Shown here piece by piece: positions 24,195 to 31,844 of a DNA stretch of 64,000 nucleotides; within the stretch, counting starts at the first letter, position 1, and every line of letters begins with the position of its first letter. Source of the stretch: an uncultured Prevotellaceae bacterium (lineage in GTDB: Bacteria; Bacteroidota; Bacteroidia; Bacteroidales; Bacteroidaceae); assembly GCA_900315105.1 (NCBI GenBank), contig OMXX01000001.1, positions 1-64,000 on the forward strand, written 5' to 3'. The notes under the pieces were generated by a model. That model made no database searches, was not told the origin of the DNA, and saw nothing but the letters and a program-made list of their open reading frames with translations. The position numbers were made by a program, and so were the translations under genes.

Positions 24195-24824
24195 ATGGCA
24201 AATTCAGAACTCATAGGCAGAATGATAGGCATTTCTCGTCATCGTTTGGCGATAGATGGTGAAGGCGTTACAACACTTGTGGCATTCCACGGATGTCCTC
24301 TACGCTGTAAGTATTGCCTTAATCCACAGAGCCTCTCAAAAGATACTCAATGTATTGAGCGTACTGTAGAGGAACTGATTGACGAGGTGCGTATTGACCA
24401 ACTCTATTTCCTTGCTACTGGCGGAGGCATAACCTTCGGTGGTGGGGAGCCATTACTTAACAGCGCATATATCAAAGAGTTTTGTCAGCAATGTCCAAAG
24501 GAATGGCGCATATCAATAGAGTCGAGCCTAAACGTGCCACGCAAGAATGTGGAAGATGTTCTGCCATTCGTCAAGGAATGGATTATTGACATTAAGGACA
24601 TGAATCCAGAAATCTATAAGGCATATTCTGGTATCAGCAATGAGCGGGTTATTGACAATCTCAGGTGGATAGCCTCAGAGCATCCAGAGTTGCTATCAAG
24701 TATTACTCTTCGACTTCCGCATATTCCCAACTATAACACCGATGACGATAGAAACAAAAGCCAAGCGTTCCTTGAAACGCTTGGCTACACAAAATTTGAC
24801 CGTTTTGAATATATGATAAGGTGA
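24195..24824 (+). CDS. radical SAM glycyl-radical-enzyme activase-like protein
   Basis: A 209-residue radical SAM protein of the PflA/NrdG-like type with the cluster motif C-x3-C-x2-C in 'GCPLRCKYC' (about residues 31-39) and the SAM-contact motif 'TFGGGEP' (about 80-86). It begins 7 bp after the TonB-C paralogues, so it is co-transcribed. No glycyl radical enzyme is encoded nearby. The substrate is unknown; the closest type is a stand-alone activase. The stop codon lies within the convergent terminator. Confidence 0.88.
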   Translation: MANSELIGRMIGISRHRLAIDGEGVTTLVAFHGCPLRCKYCLNPQSLSKDTQCIERTVEELIDEVRIDQLYFLATGGGITFGGGEPLLNSAYIKEFCQQCPKEWRISIESSLNVPRKNVEDVLPFVKEWIIDIKDMNPEIYKAYSGISNERVIDNLRWIASEHPELLSSITLRLPHIPNYNTDDDRNKSQAFLETLGYTKFDRFEYMIR

Positions 24825-24848
24825 GTTCGCAGAATTCACCTTATTTTA
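24816..24848. terminator. bidirectional terminator overlapping both stop regions
   Basis: ATAAGGTGA (24816-24824) and TCACCTTAT (24836-24844) form a perfect 9-bp stem, with T-rich tails on both strands. It includes the stop codon of the activase and reaches into the end of the convergent DUF3857 gene. Confidence 0.8.
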
Positions 24849-25812
24849 TTTTCAGATGTGTAACTCCGTTAGGCAGATATGCAGGTTGTTCTCGCTCTGT
24901 AATCTGACTTGTGAAGTTGGCAATCTTTACCTGTTCTTTTGTGTCGTCACCACCTTGGTTGTGCTTGAGTGGTTGTCCTTCTGGTAGAATATTATCGCCA
25001 ACTATTGTGTAGTGGTTCGTTCTGCAACGCTTGGCTGCCTTCATATCACTTCTATTCTGGTCGTATGTAAGCATTCCAGCCTCTACATTCGACTTTATAA
25101 GTTTGTTGATAGGGACGTTCATATTGAACTTAAGGAATGCCGGTATCTCTATGTCGCATTTTGTGTGCAACATAGGAATACTTTCTTGGAATACCCAATC
25201 GTAGAGGAATGAAGCCCTTGGACTTCTGATCTTATAACTATACTCAATGATGCTACCTGGTTGAACGTCAGGTACTACGACGTGCAATACGACATAGCTG
25301 TCATCAACACGCTCCTTAACGAAATTGCTCGTGTTGATTTTCTTTTTCTCAACCTTTCCCTTCTCGTTCTTGGTGAAGATCATGATTTTTAGATCTGACA
25401 TCTCATCAAAGTTATTGTTGTCTTTTTCAAGATTACCCTCGCTGTATGTAATATCGATATTGGCATGCTTGGCACCCTCGGGCTTCATAATCTTAGTACG
25501 GAGCTTGACCTCATAGTTTACTATGATACCGCTTTCGTCAATTCTGTTGTTGCCAAGAAACTGCATGTTCTCCATATTCAGTTCTGTAACATTCTCTGTC
25601 ATAGAGCCGAACTGGTCGGTGAGTTCGTATGTCACCTTCATGGTCTTGCACAGAACGATGGCATCGGCATCAATGGCATCTCCCCATCCTTTGTATTCCC
25701 ATTCCAAATCTGATGGCTTACCGAATCTCTCATTAGGTAACTGTGCCTTGGCAATGCTTCCGCAAGCAACAATTGCGAATAGAAAGCATATTCTTAATAA
25801 GTTTTTTCTCAT
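24841..25812 (-). CDS. DUF3857 domain exported protein
   Basis: A 323-residue protein with a signal peptide ('LLRICFLFAIVACGSIAKAQ', cleavage after AKAQ). The rest resembles DUF3857, a beta-sandwich domain that in longer Bacteroidetes proteins precedes a transglutaminase domain. Here no transglutaminase follows, so it is a stand-alone version. The start is ATG 25812; an upstream in-frame ATG at 25914 would overlap the next gene and spoil the signal peptide. Function unknown, envelope location. Confidence 0.85.
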   Translation of the reverse strand: MRKNLLRICFLFAIVACGSIAKAQLPNERFGKPSDLEWEYKGWGDAIDADAIVLCKTMKVTYELTDQFGSMTENVTELNMENMQFLGNNRIDESGIIVNYEVKLRTKIMKPEGAKHANIDITYSEGNLEKDNNNFDEMSDLKIMIFTKNEKGKVEKKKINTSNFVKERVDDSYVVLHVVVPDVQPGSIIEYSYKIRSPRASFLYDWVFQESIPMLHTKCDIEIPAFLKFNMNVPINKLIKSNVEAGMLTYDQNRSDMKAAKRCRTNHYTIVGDNILPEGQPLKHNQGGDDTKEQVKIANFTSQITEREQPAYLPNGVTHLKIK

Positions 25813-25846
25813 TTGTTTATCTTTGGGTTTTGATTCTCGTAAAAAG

Positions 25847-26197
25847 TTAAGTCCAGAATTCTTCATCCCCTTCATCAAGCATTCTACCACCGCATTTTGG
25901 GCATGTATTCTCATCCCAGAGCTTTATGTCATCGCTCATACATTGTGGGCATAGTCGTCCGTATTCTGACGAGAAACTCGGGGCTACATCGGCTATCATT
26001 CCGCCAACAGTAAGTGGTTGGATGGTATGGCAATGCATACACACCACCATGGAGATCTTTTGTCCGAAGAATCCTCTGCCTTTGTAATGGTCGCATGAAT
26101 AGCCACATTGGGTGCATCTGTATGTTGATTTGCCTGCCACTTTGTATTGCTCTATAATCTTTAATTTATCCGCAAAGATAGATATTTCCGCAGACAT
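25847..26197 (-). CDS. small zinc-ribbon protein
   Basis: A protein of up to 116 residues with four CxxC pairs ('CTQCGYSC', 'CMHCH', 'CPQCMS', 'CPKCGG'), enough for two zinc sites, and an acidic C-terminal end (GDEEFWT). Two starts are possible. ATG 26197 gives 116 residues, but a -7-like TATCTTTG at 26173-26180 lies inside that 5' end. If that promoter is real, translation must start later, for example at GTG 26140 (95 residues). No named family recognised. It is followed at 34 bp by the DUF3857 gene on the same strand. Confidence 0.75.
   Translation of the reverse strand: MSAEISIFADKLKIIEQYKVAGKSTYRCTQCGYSCDHYKGRGFFGQKISMVVCMHCHTIQPLTVGGMIADVAPSFSSEYGRLCPQCMSDDIKLWDENTCPKCGGRMLDEGDEEFWT
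26173..26180 (-). promoter_or_regulatory. -7-like element inside the zinc-ribbon frame
   Basis: TATCTTTG on the minus strand. If used, it makes the ATG at 26197 untranscribed and points to the GTG at 26140. Confidence 0.45.
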
Positions 26198-26264
26198 ATC
26201 CAAACAAATTCGTCGATAAAGGATAATTGCTGATTGATTATTGCTTTTTATAGGGAAAAATCAT

Positions 26265-26272
26265 TAATTTTG
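26265..26272 (+). promoter_or_regulatory. -7 promoter element of the phytase-like gene
   Basis: TAATTTTG, 26 bp before the start codon, followed by GCACTCAGAATC, the same first bases as the leader family. Confidence 0.75.
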
Positions 26273-26297
26273 CACTCAGAATCAAAAATATTATGAT

Positions 26298-27383
26298 ATG
26301 ATAATCAATGATTATATACAAAAATATAAGGCGATACTATTTGCTTTGGCTATCGCTATATTCACGTCTTCTTCATTTGCCCAACAGGTGAAGGTATGTG
26401 GACAAACAAAACTCAATAAGTGGGGCATTGCTCCTGGTAATTATAGTGGTATCTCTCATGTTCGGGATAACATATATGCTATTGTTGACGACAAGGATGC
26501 TGTGGATGGCTTCAAACTCCTTACGCTTGACATTGATCGTGAGAATGGTAAGGTCCTGAAGGCTATGCTTTCAGAGCCAGAGGGTATGAAGGAACGGCGT
26601 GCCAAGGGAGAAAATACAAAACGTGACTGTGAAGGGGTTGCATATTTCCTCGAAGCTAATACCGTGTTCGTTTCTGGAGAGGAGGAACAGCGGATATTGG
26701 AATATACAATTGAGGGTAGATTGACAGGTCGTGAACTTGCCATTCCTTCTATTATGAAGAGGGATAAAATCGTGCCAAATCTTGGTTTTGAGGCATTGAC
26801 ATACAATGACAAGCAGAAACGTTTCTGGACAACCACGGAGTCAACTCTTCCAGCTGACGGAAAGCTGTCATCGCCACATAATCCATTGATTCATAATCGC
26901 CTGCGCTTCGTAGGCTTTGACAATACTTTAAAACCTGTGGAGTCATATATCTATCAGATGGATTTGCTGAAAGCAACGGACAAAACTGCCACATCACTAT
27001 ATGGTGTTCCTTCTCTTCTTGCACTTGATGATGGACGTATAATCGTGATGGAGCGTGAGGGATGCTTTCCAAAGAAACAATATGGCTCTTGGGTTAGGAT
27101 AAAGCTATATATCGTTGATCCGAAGCAATCGAAGCCTGTTAACATTGATACGCCGATGGCAAGGGTAGGGGAAGAAAATGTTATGAGGAAGGAATTGATA
27201 TGCGAGTTTGTTACTCGGCTTAGGCTTGGCAGGATGAATCTGTCAAATTATGAGGGCATGTGTCTTGGTCCTAAACTCAATGACGGTCGCCAGACTCTCA
27301 TACTTGTTGCAGACTCGCAGAATGGCATGGGTAACTGGATGTATCATATCAAAGACCATATACGCATAGTGATACTGCCATAA
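26298..27383 (+). CDS. esterase-like/phytase-like beta-propeller protein, exported
   Basis: A 361-residue protein with a signal peptide (cleavage near SFAQ-QVK) and a layout that fits the PF13449 'phytase-like' family: a single propeller with 'DKDAVDGFKLLTLD', 'EGVAYF', 'FEALTYN', 'LALDDGRIIVMEREG' and 'NYEGMC' near the end. The family name reflects distant similarity to alkaline phytases; its substrate is unknown. It is transcribed alone, divergently from the zinc-ribbon gene. Confidence 0.8.
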   Translation: MIINDYIQKYKAILFALAIAIFTSSSFAQQVKVCGQTKLNKWGIAPGNYSGISHVRDNIYAIVDDKDAVDGFKLLTLDIDRENGKVLKAMLSEPEGMKERRAKGENTKRDCEGVAYFLEANTVFVSGEEEQRILEYTIEGRLTGRELAIPSIMKRDKIVPNLGFEALTYNDKQKRFWTTTESTLPADGKLSSPHNPLIHNRLRFVGFDNTLKPVESYIYQMDLLKATDKTATSLYGVPSLLALDDGRIIVMEREGCFPKKQYGSWVRIKLYIVDPKQSKPVNIDTPMARVGEENVMRKELICEFVTRLRLGRMNLSNYEGMCLGPKLNDGRQTLILVADSQNGMGNWMYHIKDHIRIVILP

Positions 27384-27441
27384 TGAAAGTGTATATTCTT
27401 GAAATAATGTGAAAACAATTGTCGGTATGGGAAGAATTTAG

Positions 27442-27449
27442 TACTTTTG
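27442..27449 (+). promoter_or_regulatory. -7 promoter element of the hypothetical gene at 27478
   Basis: TACTTTTG, 29 bp before the start codon. Confidence 0.75.
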
Positions 27450-27477
27450 TGCCAGAAACATTAATTGAACAGAAATA

Positions 27478-28320
27478 ATGAAAAAACTTTTGATTTTGGC
27501 AGTATGGATGCTTTCATTGCCAGTTCTCGCACAAAACACAGATGCCAAGTACGTTTCTCAACTTGGCGTTTACATCAAGAATTCAGGTGACTTTCTCATA
27601 AACAACAAACTTGCTTCCACGCAGATGAGGAAGATGATGAGAGATACATTCCGTGATAAGAACGGTGATGCCGATTTTGACAAGGCATTGGATAAATACT
27701 TCCCACGTCAGTATGAAACCGATCTTGCAACAATACTGAAGGATTATTATGGAAAGGAACTGACACTACAGCAGATAGAAACTCTTGTTAATAGTTCTTC
27801 TTCGGATAATATCAAGCGTGCAGTTGAAGGTTTGGAGCAATGCAAGGATGCTGCATATCGTGATAAACTCGTAGATGAAACCTTGCAGGCAATAGCCGAT
27901 AAGACTGGTAAGAAGAAAAAGAAGAAGAACCTCAAGAAGTTCGTTTCCGATTGTACTGCGGATTATCGTTCTGTCCTAGCCACCTATACTCAGGTGGCTA
28001 ATATTGATAAACTTGCAGAGGACGAAATCAACGCTATCTATCATACTGTAGCGCTTGAGGACATGAACGCATATACGGAATATCTTGGCTCTGATGCCGT
28101 TGCTTCAAGCCATAAGGCTGAGGCCGCTGTTACCGAGGATATCTTTAATGTGCAATCTGCATGTATCAGTAAGTTCCAGAACTGGACATACAAGGCTTAC
28201 CCTTCACTCTTTACCAAGAAACAGGTGCAGCCAAAGAAGCGCAAGGGACGTAAAGGAAAGGGTGCAAAGCAACAAACCAATGATGATGTAATCATTGATG
28301 GCGGTATGCTAATAAATTAA
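27478..28320 (+). CDS. hypothetical exported protein, Lys-rich
   Basis: A 280-residue protein with a signal peptide (cleavage near VLAQ-NTD) and no domain I can name. It is mainly helical, with a lysine run 'GKKKKKKNLKK' near residue 145 and a basic tail ('PKKRKGRKGKGAKQ'). Such tracts suggest binding to an acidic surface or nucleic acid, which is inference. It has its own promoter and a terminator follows at 28325-28350. Confidence 0.75.
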   Translation: MKKLLILAVWMLSLPVLAQNTDAKYVSQLGVYIKNSGDFLINNKLASTQMRKMMRDTFRDKNGDADFDKALDKYFPRQYETDLATILKDYYGKELTLQQIETLVNSSSSDNIKRAVEGLEQCKDAAYRDKLVDETLQAIADKTGKKKKKKNLKKFVSDCTADYRSVLATYTQVANIDKLAEDEINAIYHTVALEDMNAYTEYLGSDAVASSHKAEAAVTEDIFNVQSACISKFQNWTYKAYPSLFTKKQVQPKKRKGRKGKGAKQQTNDDVIIDGGMLIN

Positions 28321-28324
28321 TCAG

Positions 28325-28350
28325 AGGAGTACACACTTGTACTCCTTTCA
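28325..28350 (+). terminator. intrinsic terminator
   Basis: AGGAGTAC (28325-28332) pairs perfectly with GTACTCCT (28339-28346) with a 6-nt loop, followed by T/A-rich sequence. Confidence 0.75.
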
Positions 28351-28362
28351 ATAATATTCTAT

Positions 28363-29052
28363 ATGCAAAAGACAATACAGCAACATCTCTTTGCGCTTCA
28401 GGATTTGAAGTATCGCGACTTTCACGCAAAGCTTGTGCCAGGAATGGACGTAAACGACATTATAGGCGTAAGGACACCTGATCTTCGTAAACTTGCCAAG
28501 CAGTTGGCAAAGGACGAAAGGGTAGGAGAGTTCCTTGCTGTATTGCCTCATAAGTATCTTGACGAGATGAATCTTCATGGATTCATAATCTCGGAATTGA
28601 AAGACTATGACGAGTGCCTTAAGGAAATTGAGCGGTTTCTGCCATACGTAAATAACTGGGCAACGTGCGATTTGCTATCCCCAAAGGCGTTCAAACAGAA
28701 GAAAAACCGTACAAGACTTATTAAGGACATCAAACGTTGGATGGCATCTGATGAGCCTTTTATCAAACGCTTTGGCATAGAGATGCTTATGAGTTTCTAT
28801 CTTGATGAGGATTTCAAACCAGAGTATCTCAAATGGGTTGCAGAGATTCGCCATGAGCACTATTATGTAAAGATGATGATGGCATGGTATTTTGCTACGG
28901 CATTGGCAAAGCAATGGGAGGCAACCCTTCCATATATTGAAGGACATACTATGGAGAAATGGACTCATAACAAGGCCATTCAGAAGGCTGTTGAGAGTTA
29001 TAGAATTACTTCGGAGCAGAAGGAATTGCTCAAGTCGTATCGTGTGAAATAA
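28363..29052 (+). CDS. DNA alkylation repair protein (AlkD-like HEAT-repeat)
   Basis: A 229-residue all-helical protein of the AlkD/AlkC glycosylase family, with 'DIIGVRTPDLRKLAKQL' near the start and 'NNWATCDLL', 'KRFGIEMLM' and 'WTHNKAIQKAVES' later. AlkD-type enzymes excise bulky or cationic alkylated purines without base flipping. The length and key segments suggest an intact protein. It is followed by a small FHA-like gene. Confidence 0.88.
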   Translation: MQKTIQQHLFALQDLKYRDFHAKLVPGMDVNDIIGVRTPDLRKLAKQLAKDERVGEFLAVLPHKYLDEMNLHGFIISELKDYDECLKEIERFLPYVNNWATCDLLSPKAFKQKKNRTRLIKDIKRWMASDEPFIKRFGIEMLMSFYLDEDFKPEYLKWVAEIRHEHYYVKMMMAWYFATALAKQWEATLPYIEGHTMEKWTHNKAIQKAVESYRITSEQKELLKSYRVK

Positions 29053-29078
29053 TCAATCTACTTAATATCATATAGATT

Positions 29079-29501
29079 ATGGAATTAGAATTCTATGTCA
29101 ACGGAGAGGTTTCATTAATTGACCTTGATAAACTTGCAGCAGAGCATACCGGTATTATCAACATCGGACGTAAGTGCAAGCAAGTGTGGAATGCAGTTAA
29201 GATAGACGATGAGTCTGTAGATCCTTTCCAATGCAATATCATTGGGAGTGCAGGCACATATAAGCTCAATCATGGTCAGGAGCGTACAGAATGTCCAAAG
29301 GGATTGCTTAGCAGTCGTCTTATTCCTTGTAACACATGTACGGGAAGATGTGTCAATGTGCATGCCGGTAGGCCGAAATACTATTTGCGCACTCCCGAGA
29401 CTCCTACCCTTGTCAATGACTCTCCTGTAAGTGAATGGGGAACAGAGCTTCACGAGGGTGATACAATAACCTTGGGGAATGTGAAATTGTATGTAAAGTA
29501 G
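29079..29501 (+). CDS. small protein with FHA-like pattern and a Cys cluster
   Basis: A 140-residue protein. Its pattern ('NIGRKCKQVWNAVKID', 'VDPFQCNII', 'TLVNDSPVSEWGTELHEGD', 'ITLGNVKLYVK') resembles an FHA domain: GR, a later S/D-H equivalent, N, and the closing L-x-x-GD-x-I-x-L-G. A Cys-rich insertion ('CNTCTGRC') lies in the middle and could bind metal. The FHA assignment is inference; phosphothreonine-binding residues are not clearly conserved. It lies 26 bp after the alkylation repair gene. Confidence 0.65.
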   Translation: MELEFYVNGEVSLIDLDKLAAEHTGIINIGRKCKQVWNAVKIDDESVDPFQCNIIGSAGTYKLNHGQERTECPKGLLSSRLIPCNTCTGRCVNVHAGRPKYYLRTPETPTLVNDSPVSEWGTELHEGDTITLGNVKLYVK

Positions 29502-29507
29502 AAAGGG

Positions 29508-29542
29508 TAAAGAGTAAAGGATAAAGTATAAAGTATAAGGAA
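29508..29542. repeat. 7-bp-period GTAAAGA-like array
   Basis: Units close to GTAAAGA/GTATAAA follow one another at about 7 bp. Similar heptad arrays occur at 1910-1942, 43673-43793 and 47519-47548. Confidence 0.6.
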
Positions 29543-29548
29543 ACAGAG

Positions 29549-29580
29549 ACTCCACCAGCCAGAAGGCTGATGGAGTAGAG
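29549..29580. terminator. bidirectional terminator
   Basis: ACTCCACCAGCC (29549-29560) pairs with GGCTGATGGAGT (29565-29576), one mismatch, tetraloop AGAA. It lies between convergent genes. Confidence 0.75.
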
Positions 29581-29612
29581 TATAATTGAATAGTTTAAAA
29601 TTTATAATCGCC

Positions 29613-30068
29613 TTATAGGGCGAGTTTTACACCAGCGGTAAGATATGCTCCGTCTCGACCATGTCCACCAATCCACTGATACTTACACTCAACGAAACCG
29701 GCGAGGGTGCTTGTAAAATCCTTTTTTAGTCCGCAACCCATATTCAAAAGGAAGTTGAGGTCGCTGTGAGAATCTTTAGTGTTGTCGTAGTCAAGACCTG
29801 CACCAAGGATTGGATACACTGTGAATTCGTCACCGACATCAAACTTGTAGTGGAAGTCTGCTTCTGCTTGTAGGTTTGTGATGCTGCTGCCCGCAAAATA
29901 GTAGCTTGCAGAAGGGGAGAATTCAATGTTGTCCGTTAGATCCGCTGTGATACCAACGCCAAGGCCGAAGTCATTTCGGACGCTGCTCTTGGCATCGATA
30001 GACTGGATCTGTGCAGATGCTGTTGCCGCTGAAGCAACGAGCAACGCAGATGTGATAATTTTTTTCAT
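29613..30068 (-). CDS. small outer membrane beta-barrel protein
   Basis: A 151-residue protein with a signal peptide (cleavage near ASAQ-IQS) and about eight alternating strands ending in an aromatic/Leu terminus ('YLTAGVKLAL'), as for 8-stranded OmpW/OmpX-like barrels. Its promoter region (30224-30310) carries three phased GGGAA motifs and its leader is a copy of the repeated leader element. The role is unknown; small barrels of this type are often stress-regulated. Confidence 0.85.
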   Translation of the reverse strand: MKKIITSALLVASAATASAQIQSIDAKSSVRNDFGLGVGITADLTDNIEFSPSASYYFAGSSITNLQAEADFHYKFDVGDEFTVYPILGAGLDYDNTKDSHSDLNFLLNMGCGLKKDFTSTLAGFVECKYQWIGGHGRDGAYLTAGVKLAL

Positions 30069-30150
30069 TCTTTTCTTTTTTTGTTTTTTGTTTGTTACGT
30101 TAATATTCTACTTTTGTTATTCATAAAGATAGAAAGCTTTGCATGTCTTT

Positions 30151-30223
30151 CTGAGTGCTTCTTCGCATGAAAGAAATAGTCAACGTCAGCTGTAAGCTGG
30201 TGGACGTCTCTGATTTCTGAGTG
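30151..30223 (-). ncRNA. conserved 5' leader element, beta-barrel copy (L2)
   Basis: Directly after the -7 element the RNA reads GCACTCAGAAATCAGAGACG, then an ACGTC...GACGT hairpin with an inner AGCT-TAC-AGCT stem, then CATGCGAAGAAGCAC. It is 93 percent identical to L3 (five differences in about 77 nt), with changes concentrated in the hairpin. Confidence 0.75.
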
Positions 30224-30310
30224 CAAAATTAAGGCAAAACAGCAAATTTCCAAAGACTTTGTCCCTAAATAGCGTAGGAAAAATCCTATTGTTTGAGGTG
30301 GAAAATCCTC
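30224..30310 (-). promoter_or_regulatory. promoter with three upstream phased motifs (cluster 3)
   Basis: On the minus strand the -7 element is TAATTTTG (30224-30231), with TTTG 19 bp upstream. AGG motifs lie 35, 56 and 78 bp before it: TTTAGGGACAAAG, TAGGATTTTTCC and GAGGATTTTCC. The steps are 21 and 22 bp, as in the clusters at 9878 and 63829. Confidence 0.7.
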
Positions 30311-30509
30311 ATGCCTATCCTTATAAACTATGTTTTGTCAGTTTTTTCGCAATGCTCAACAAGCTAAAGCAAGTTGGCGATTCCTATGTGTTTTCAAAGA
30401 CTCAAAGGTTGCAAAAATACAATTGACGGGGTCAAAGGTACAAATAAAATCCGATATAGATATATTTTTTTATGTTTTTTAAACTTAATCTATGCTTTTT
30501 GCATAGTTT

Positions 30510-30587
30510 CTGAGTGCTTCTTCGCATGATAGAAATAGTCAATGTCTGCTGCAAGCTGGTAGACGTCTCTGATTTCTGAGTGCAAAT
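30510..30587 (-). repeat. conserved leader element without promoter (L3)
   Basis: A second copy of the leader found at 30151-30223. The bases in front of it (GTGATTTG) no longer match TAnnTTTG. It may be a relic of a duplicated promoter-leader unit. Confidence 0.7.
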
Positions 30588-30701
30588 CACTTACAAGAAT
30601 ATATAACAAACATATGGAAAAAGCCTTGAGTGGATACTATACCACCCAAGGCTTCTGTTCAGGATTATGTGTCTGTTATGTTGTTCTTGATTCTTATATA
30701 T

Positions 30702-31484
30702 TCAAGGTGTGGTGTTCTTTTGAGCTCGTGTCATCCAGTTTTTGAATTCGGCTGCCCTATTCTTGCTTATGAAAAGTGGTTCTGGTAGTTCTATCGGCAG
30801 TCGCAGTAACAGTCTGCTGTCAAACCATATGATAATCTCGGTGATACTATCGCGTGCTACTATATATTGCTTGTTTGCGCGGAAGAAAAGGGTTGGGTCT
30901 AAACTGCCGATAATAGAGTCTAACGAACGGTTATAGTCAAGAATTTTCTTATTCTTCAAATATACTTGTGTCTTCCTGTCCGTACTGTAGATACATGCCA
31001 CATCTTCGGTCTTTATTGGCAGTAGCTTGTCTTTGTTAGGAATCAGTAATACCTGCTTGTATCCTGTTGTTTTTTGACCTTCTGGATTCAGCTTCATCAT
31101 ATGTTCCAGATATGCTATTACGTCGGTCTTGCCCCATTTCTTGAATTTTTCAAGGGCACGTGTCAGTTCCACAGTCTTGATGGGTTTTAGCAGATAGTCA
31201 ATGCTGTTAACTGCAAAGGCATCAAGAGCATACTGGTCATAGGCTGTTGTGAACACAATCGGTGTCTGCACGTCAATCTGGCTGAATAGAGTGAATGCAG
31301 AACCGTCACTTAGATGAATGTCCATGAATATAAGGTCAGGGGCGGGATTGGTATTCAACCATCGTACCGTTTGCTGTACGCTTTCCAACACGTGCAGCAC
31401 CTCTATTGTAGGATCTATTTCTTTGAGCATTTCCACCAGATTCTCACTGGCAGTAGTCTCATCTTCTATTATTAGTACTTTCAT
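30702..31484 (-). CDS. LytTR-type response regulator
   Basis: A 260-residue regulator: receiver domain (1-120, acidic pocket E7-D8, phospho-accepting D55 in 'FMDIHL', Lys in 'YLLKPIK') and a C-terminal LytTR DNA-binding domain (about 145-250, with 'SLDSIIGSL' and 'FFRANKQYIV'). LytTR proteins bind paired repeats about 21 bp apart. The usual histidine kinase partner (LytS/5TM type) is not next to it, so it is an orphan. Promoter at 31549-31556. Candidates for its sites are the 21-22-bp-phased motifs at 30224-30310, 9878-9943 and 63829-63917, which is inference. Confidence 0.92.
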   Translation of the reverse strand: MKVLIIEDETTASENLVEMLKEIDPTIEVLHVLESVQQTVRWLNTNPAPDLIFMDIHLSDGSAFTLFSQIDVQTPIVFTTAYDQYALDAFAVNSIDYLLKPIKTVELTRALEKFKKWGKTDVIAYLEHMMKLNPEGQKTTGYKQVLLIPNKDKLLPIKTEDVACIYSTDRKTQVYLKNKKILDYNRSLDSIIGSLDPTLFFRANKQYIVARDSITEIIIWFDSRLLLRLPIELPEPLFISKNRAAEFKNWMTRAQKNTTP

Positions 31485-31548
31485 TTCTGACGCTATAAAT
31501 AGTTATTCGTAATAGTCAAAGTCACCGAGTTGTATCGGTAAATCATTG

Positions 31549-31556
31549 CAAATATA
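31549..31556 (-). promoter_or_regulatory. -7 promoter element of the LytTR gene
   Basis: TATATTTG on the minus strand, 65 bp before the start codon. Confidence 0.7.
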
Positions 31557-31805
31557 GTTTATTTTGAGTATAGAATAGCTTAAAGTAATGCCAAAACGAA
31601 AAAAACATTCGTTATGCTGATTTGTAGTGTTCCATTTTATAATTCTGATGCAAATGTATAAGTTTTTTCCGAGAAAACACAATCTAATTAAAATAATAAC
31701 AATTCTTAACAGCAATTGTATACATAATGAATATATTGTTGCCGGAAGGACCTTATATGTCGTTTTTTTTTGTGCAAATGTCTTGGCGGTTTGTGAGGAA
31801 ATTCT

Positions 31806-31813
31806 TATCTTTG
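31806..31813 (+). promoter_or_regulatory. -7 promoter element of the mscS-like gene
   Basis: TATCTTTG, 32 bp before the start codon. Confidence 0.75.
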
Positions 31814-31844
31814 TAGCGCTAAACAAAAAAGAAACATAGATTAT

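Larger units (their letters stand above)
30069..30701. other. 633-bp regulatory region between the beta-barrel gene and the LytTR gene
   Basis: No gene is visible. It holds the leader copy L2 (30151-30223), the phased-motif promoter (30224-30310), two further -7-like elements on the minus strand (30412-30419, 30433-30440) and leader copy L3 (30510-30587), which lacks a good -7 element. Confidence 0.8.
31485..31844. other. divergent intergenic region between the LytTR and MscS genes
   Basis: A 360-bp AT-rich gap with no gene. It holds the leftward promoter (31549-31556) and the rightward promoter (31806-31813). Confidence 0.75.

Noticed and set aside
26252..26262. AGGGAAAAATC before the phytase-like promoter as another phased-motif site
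   Set aside because: It lies only about 13 bp before the -7 element, not 35 bp, and has no partner at 21-22 bp.
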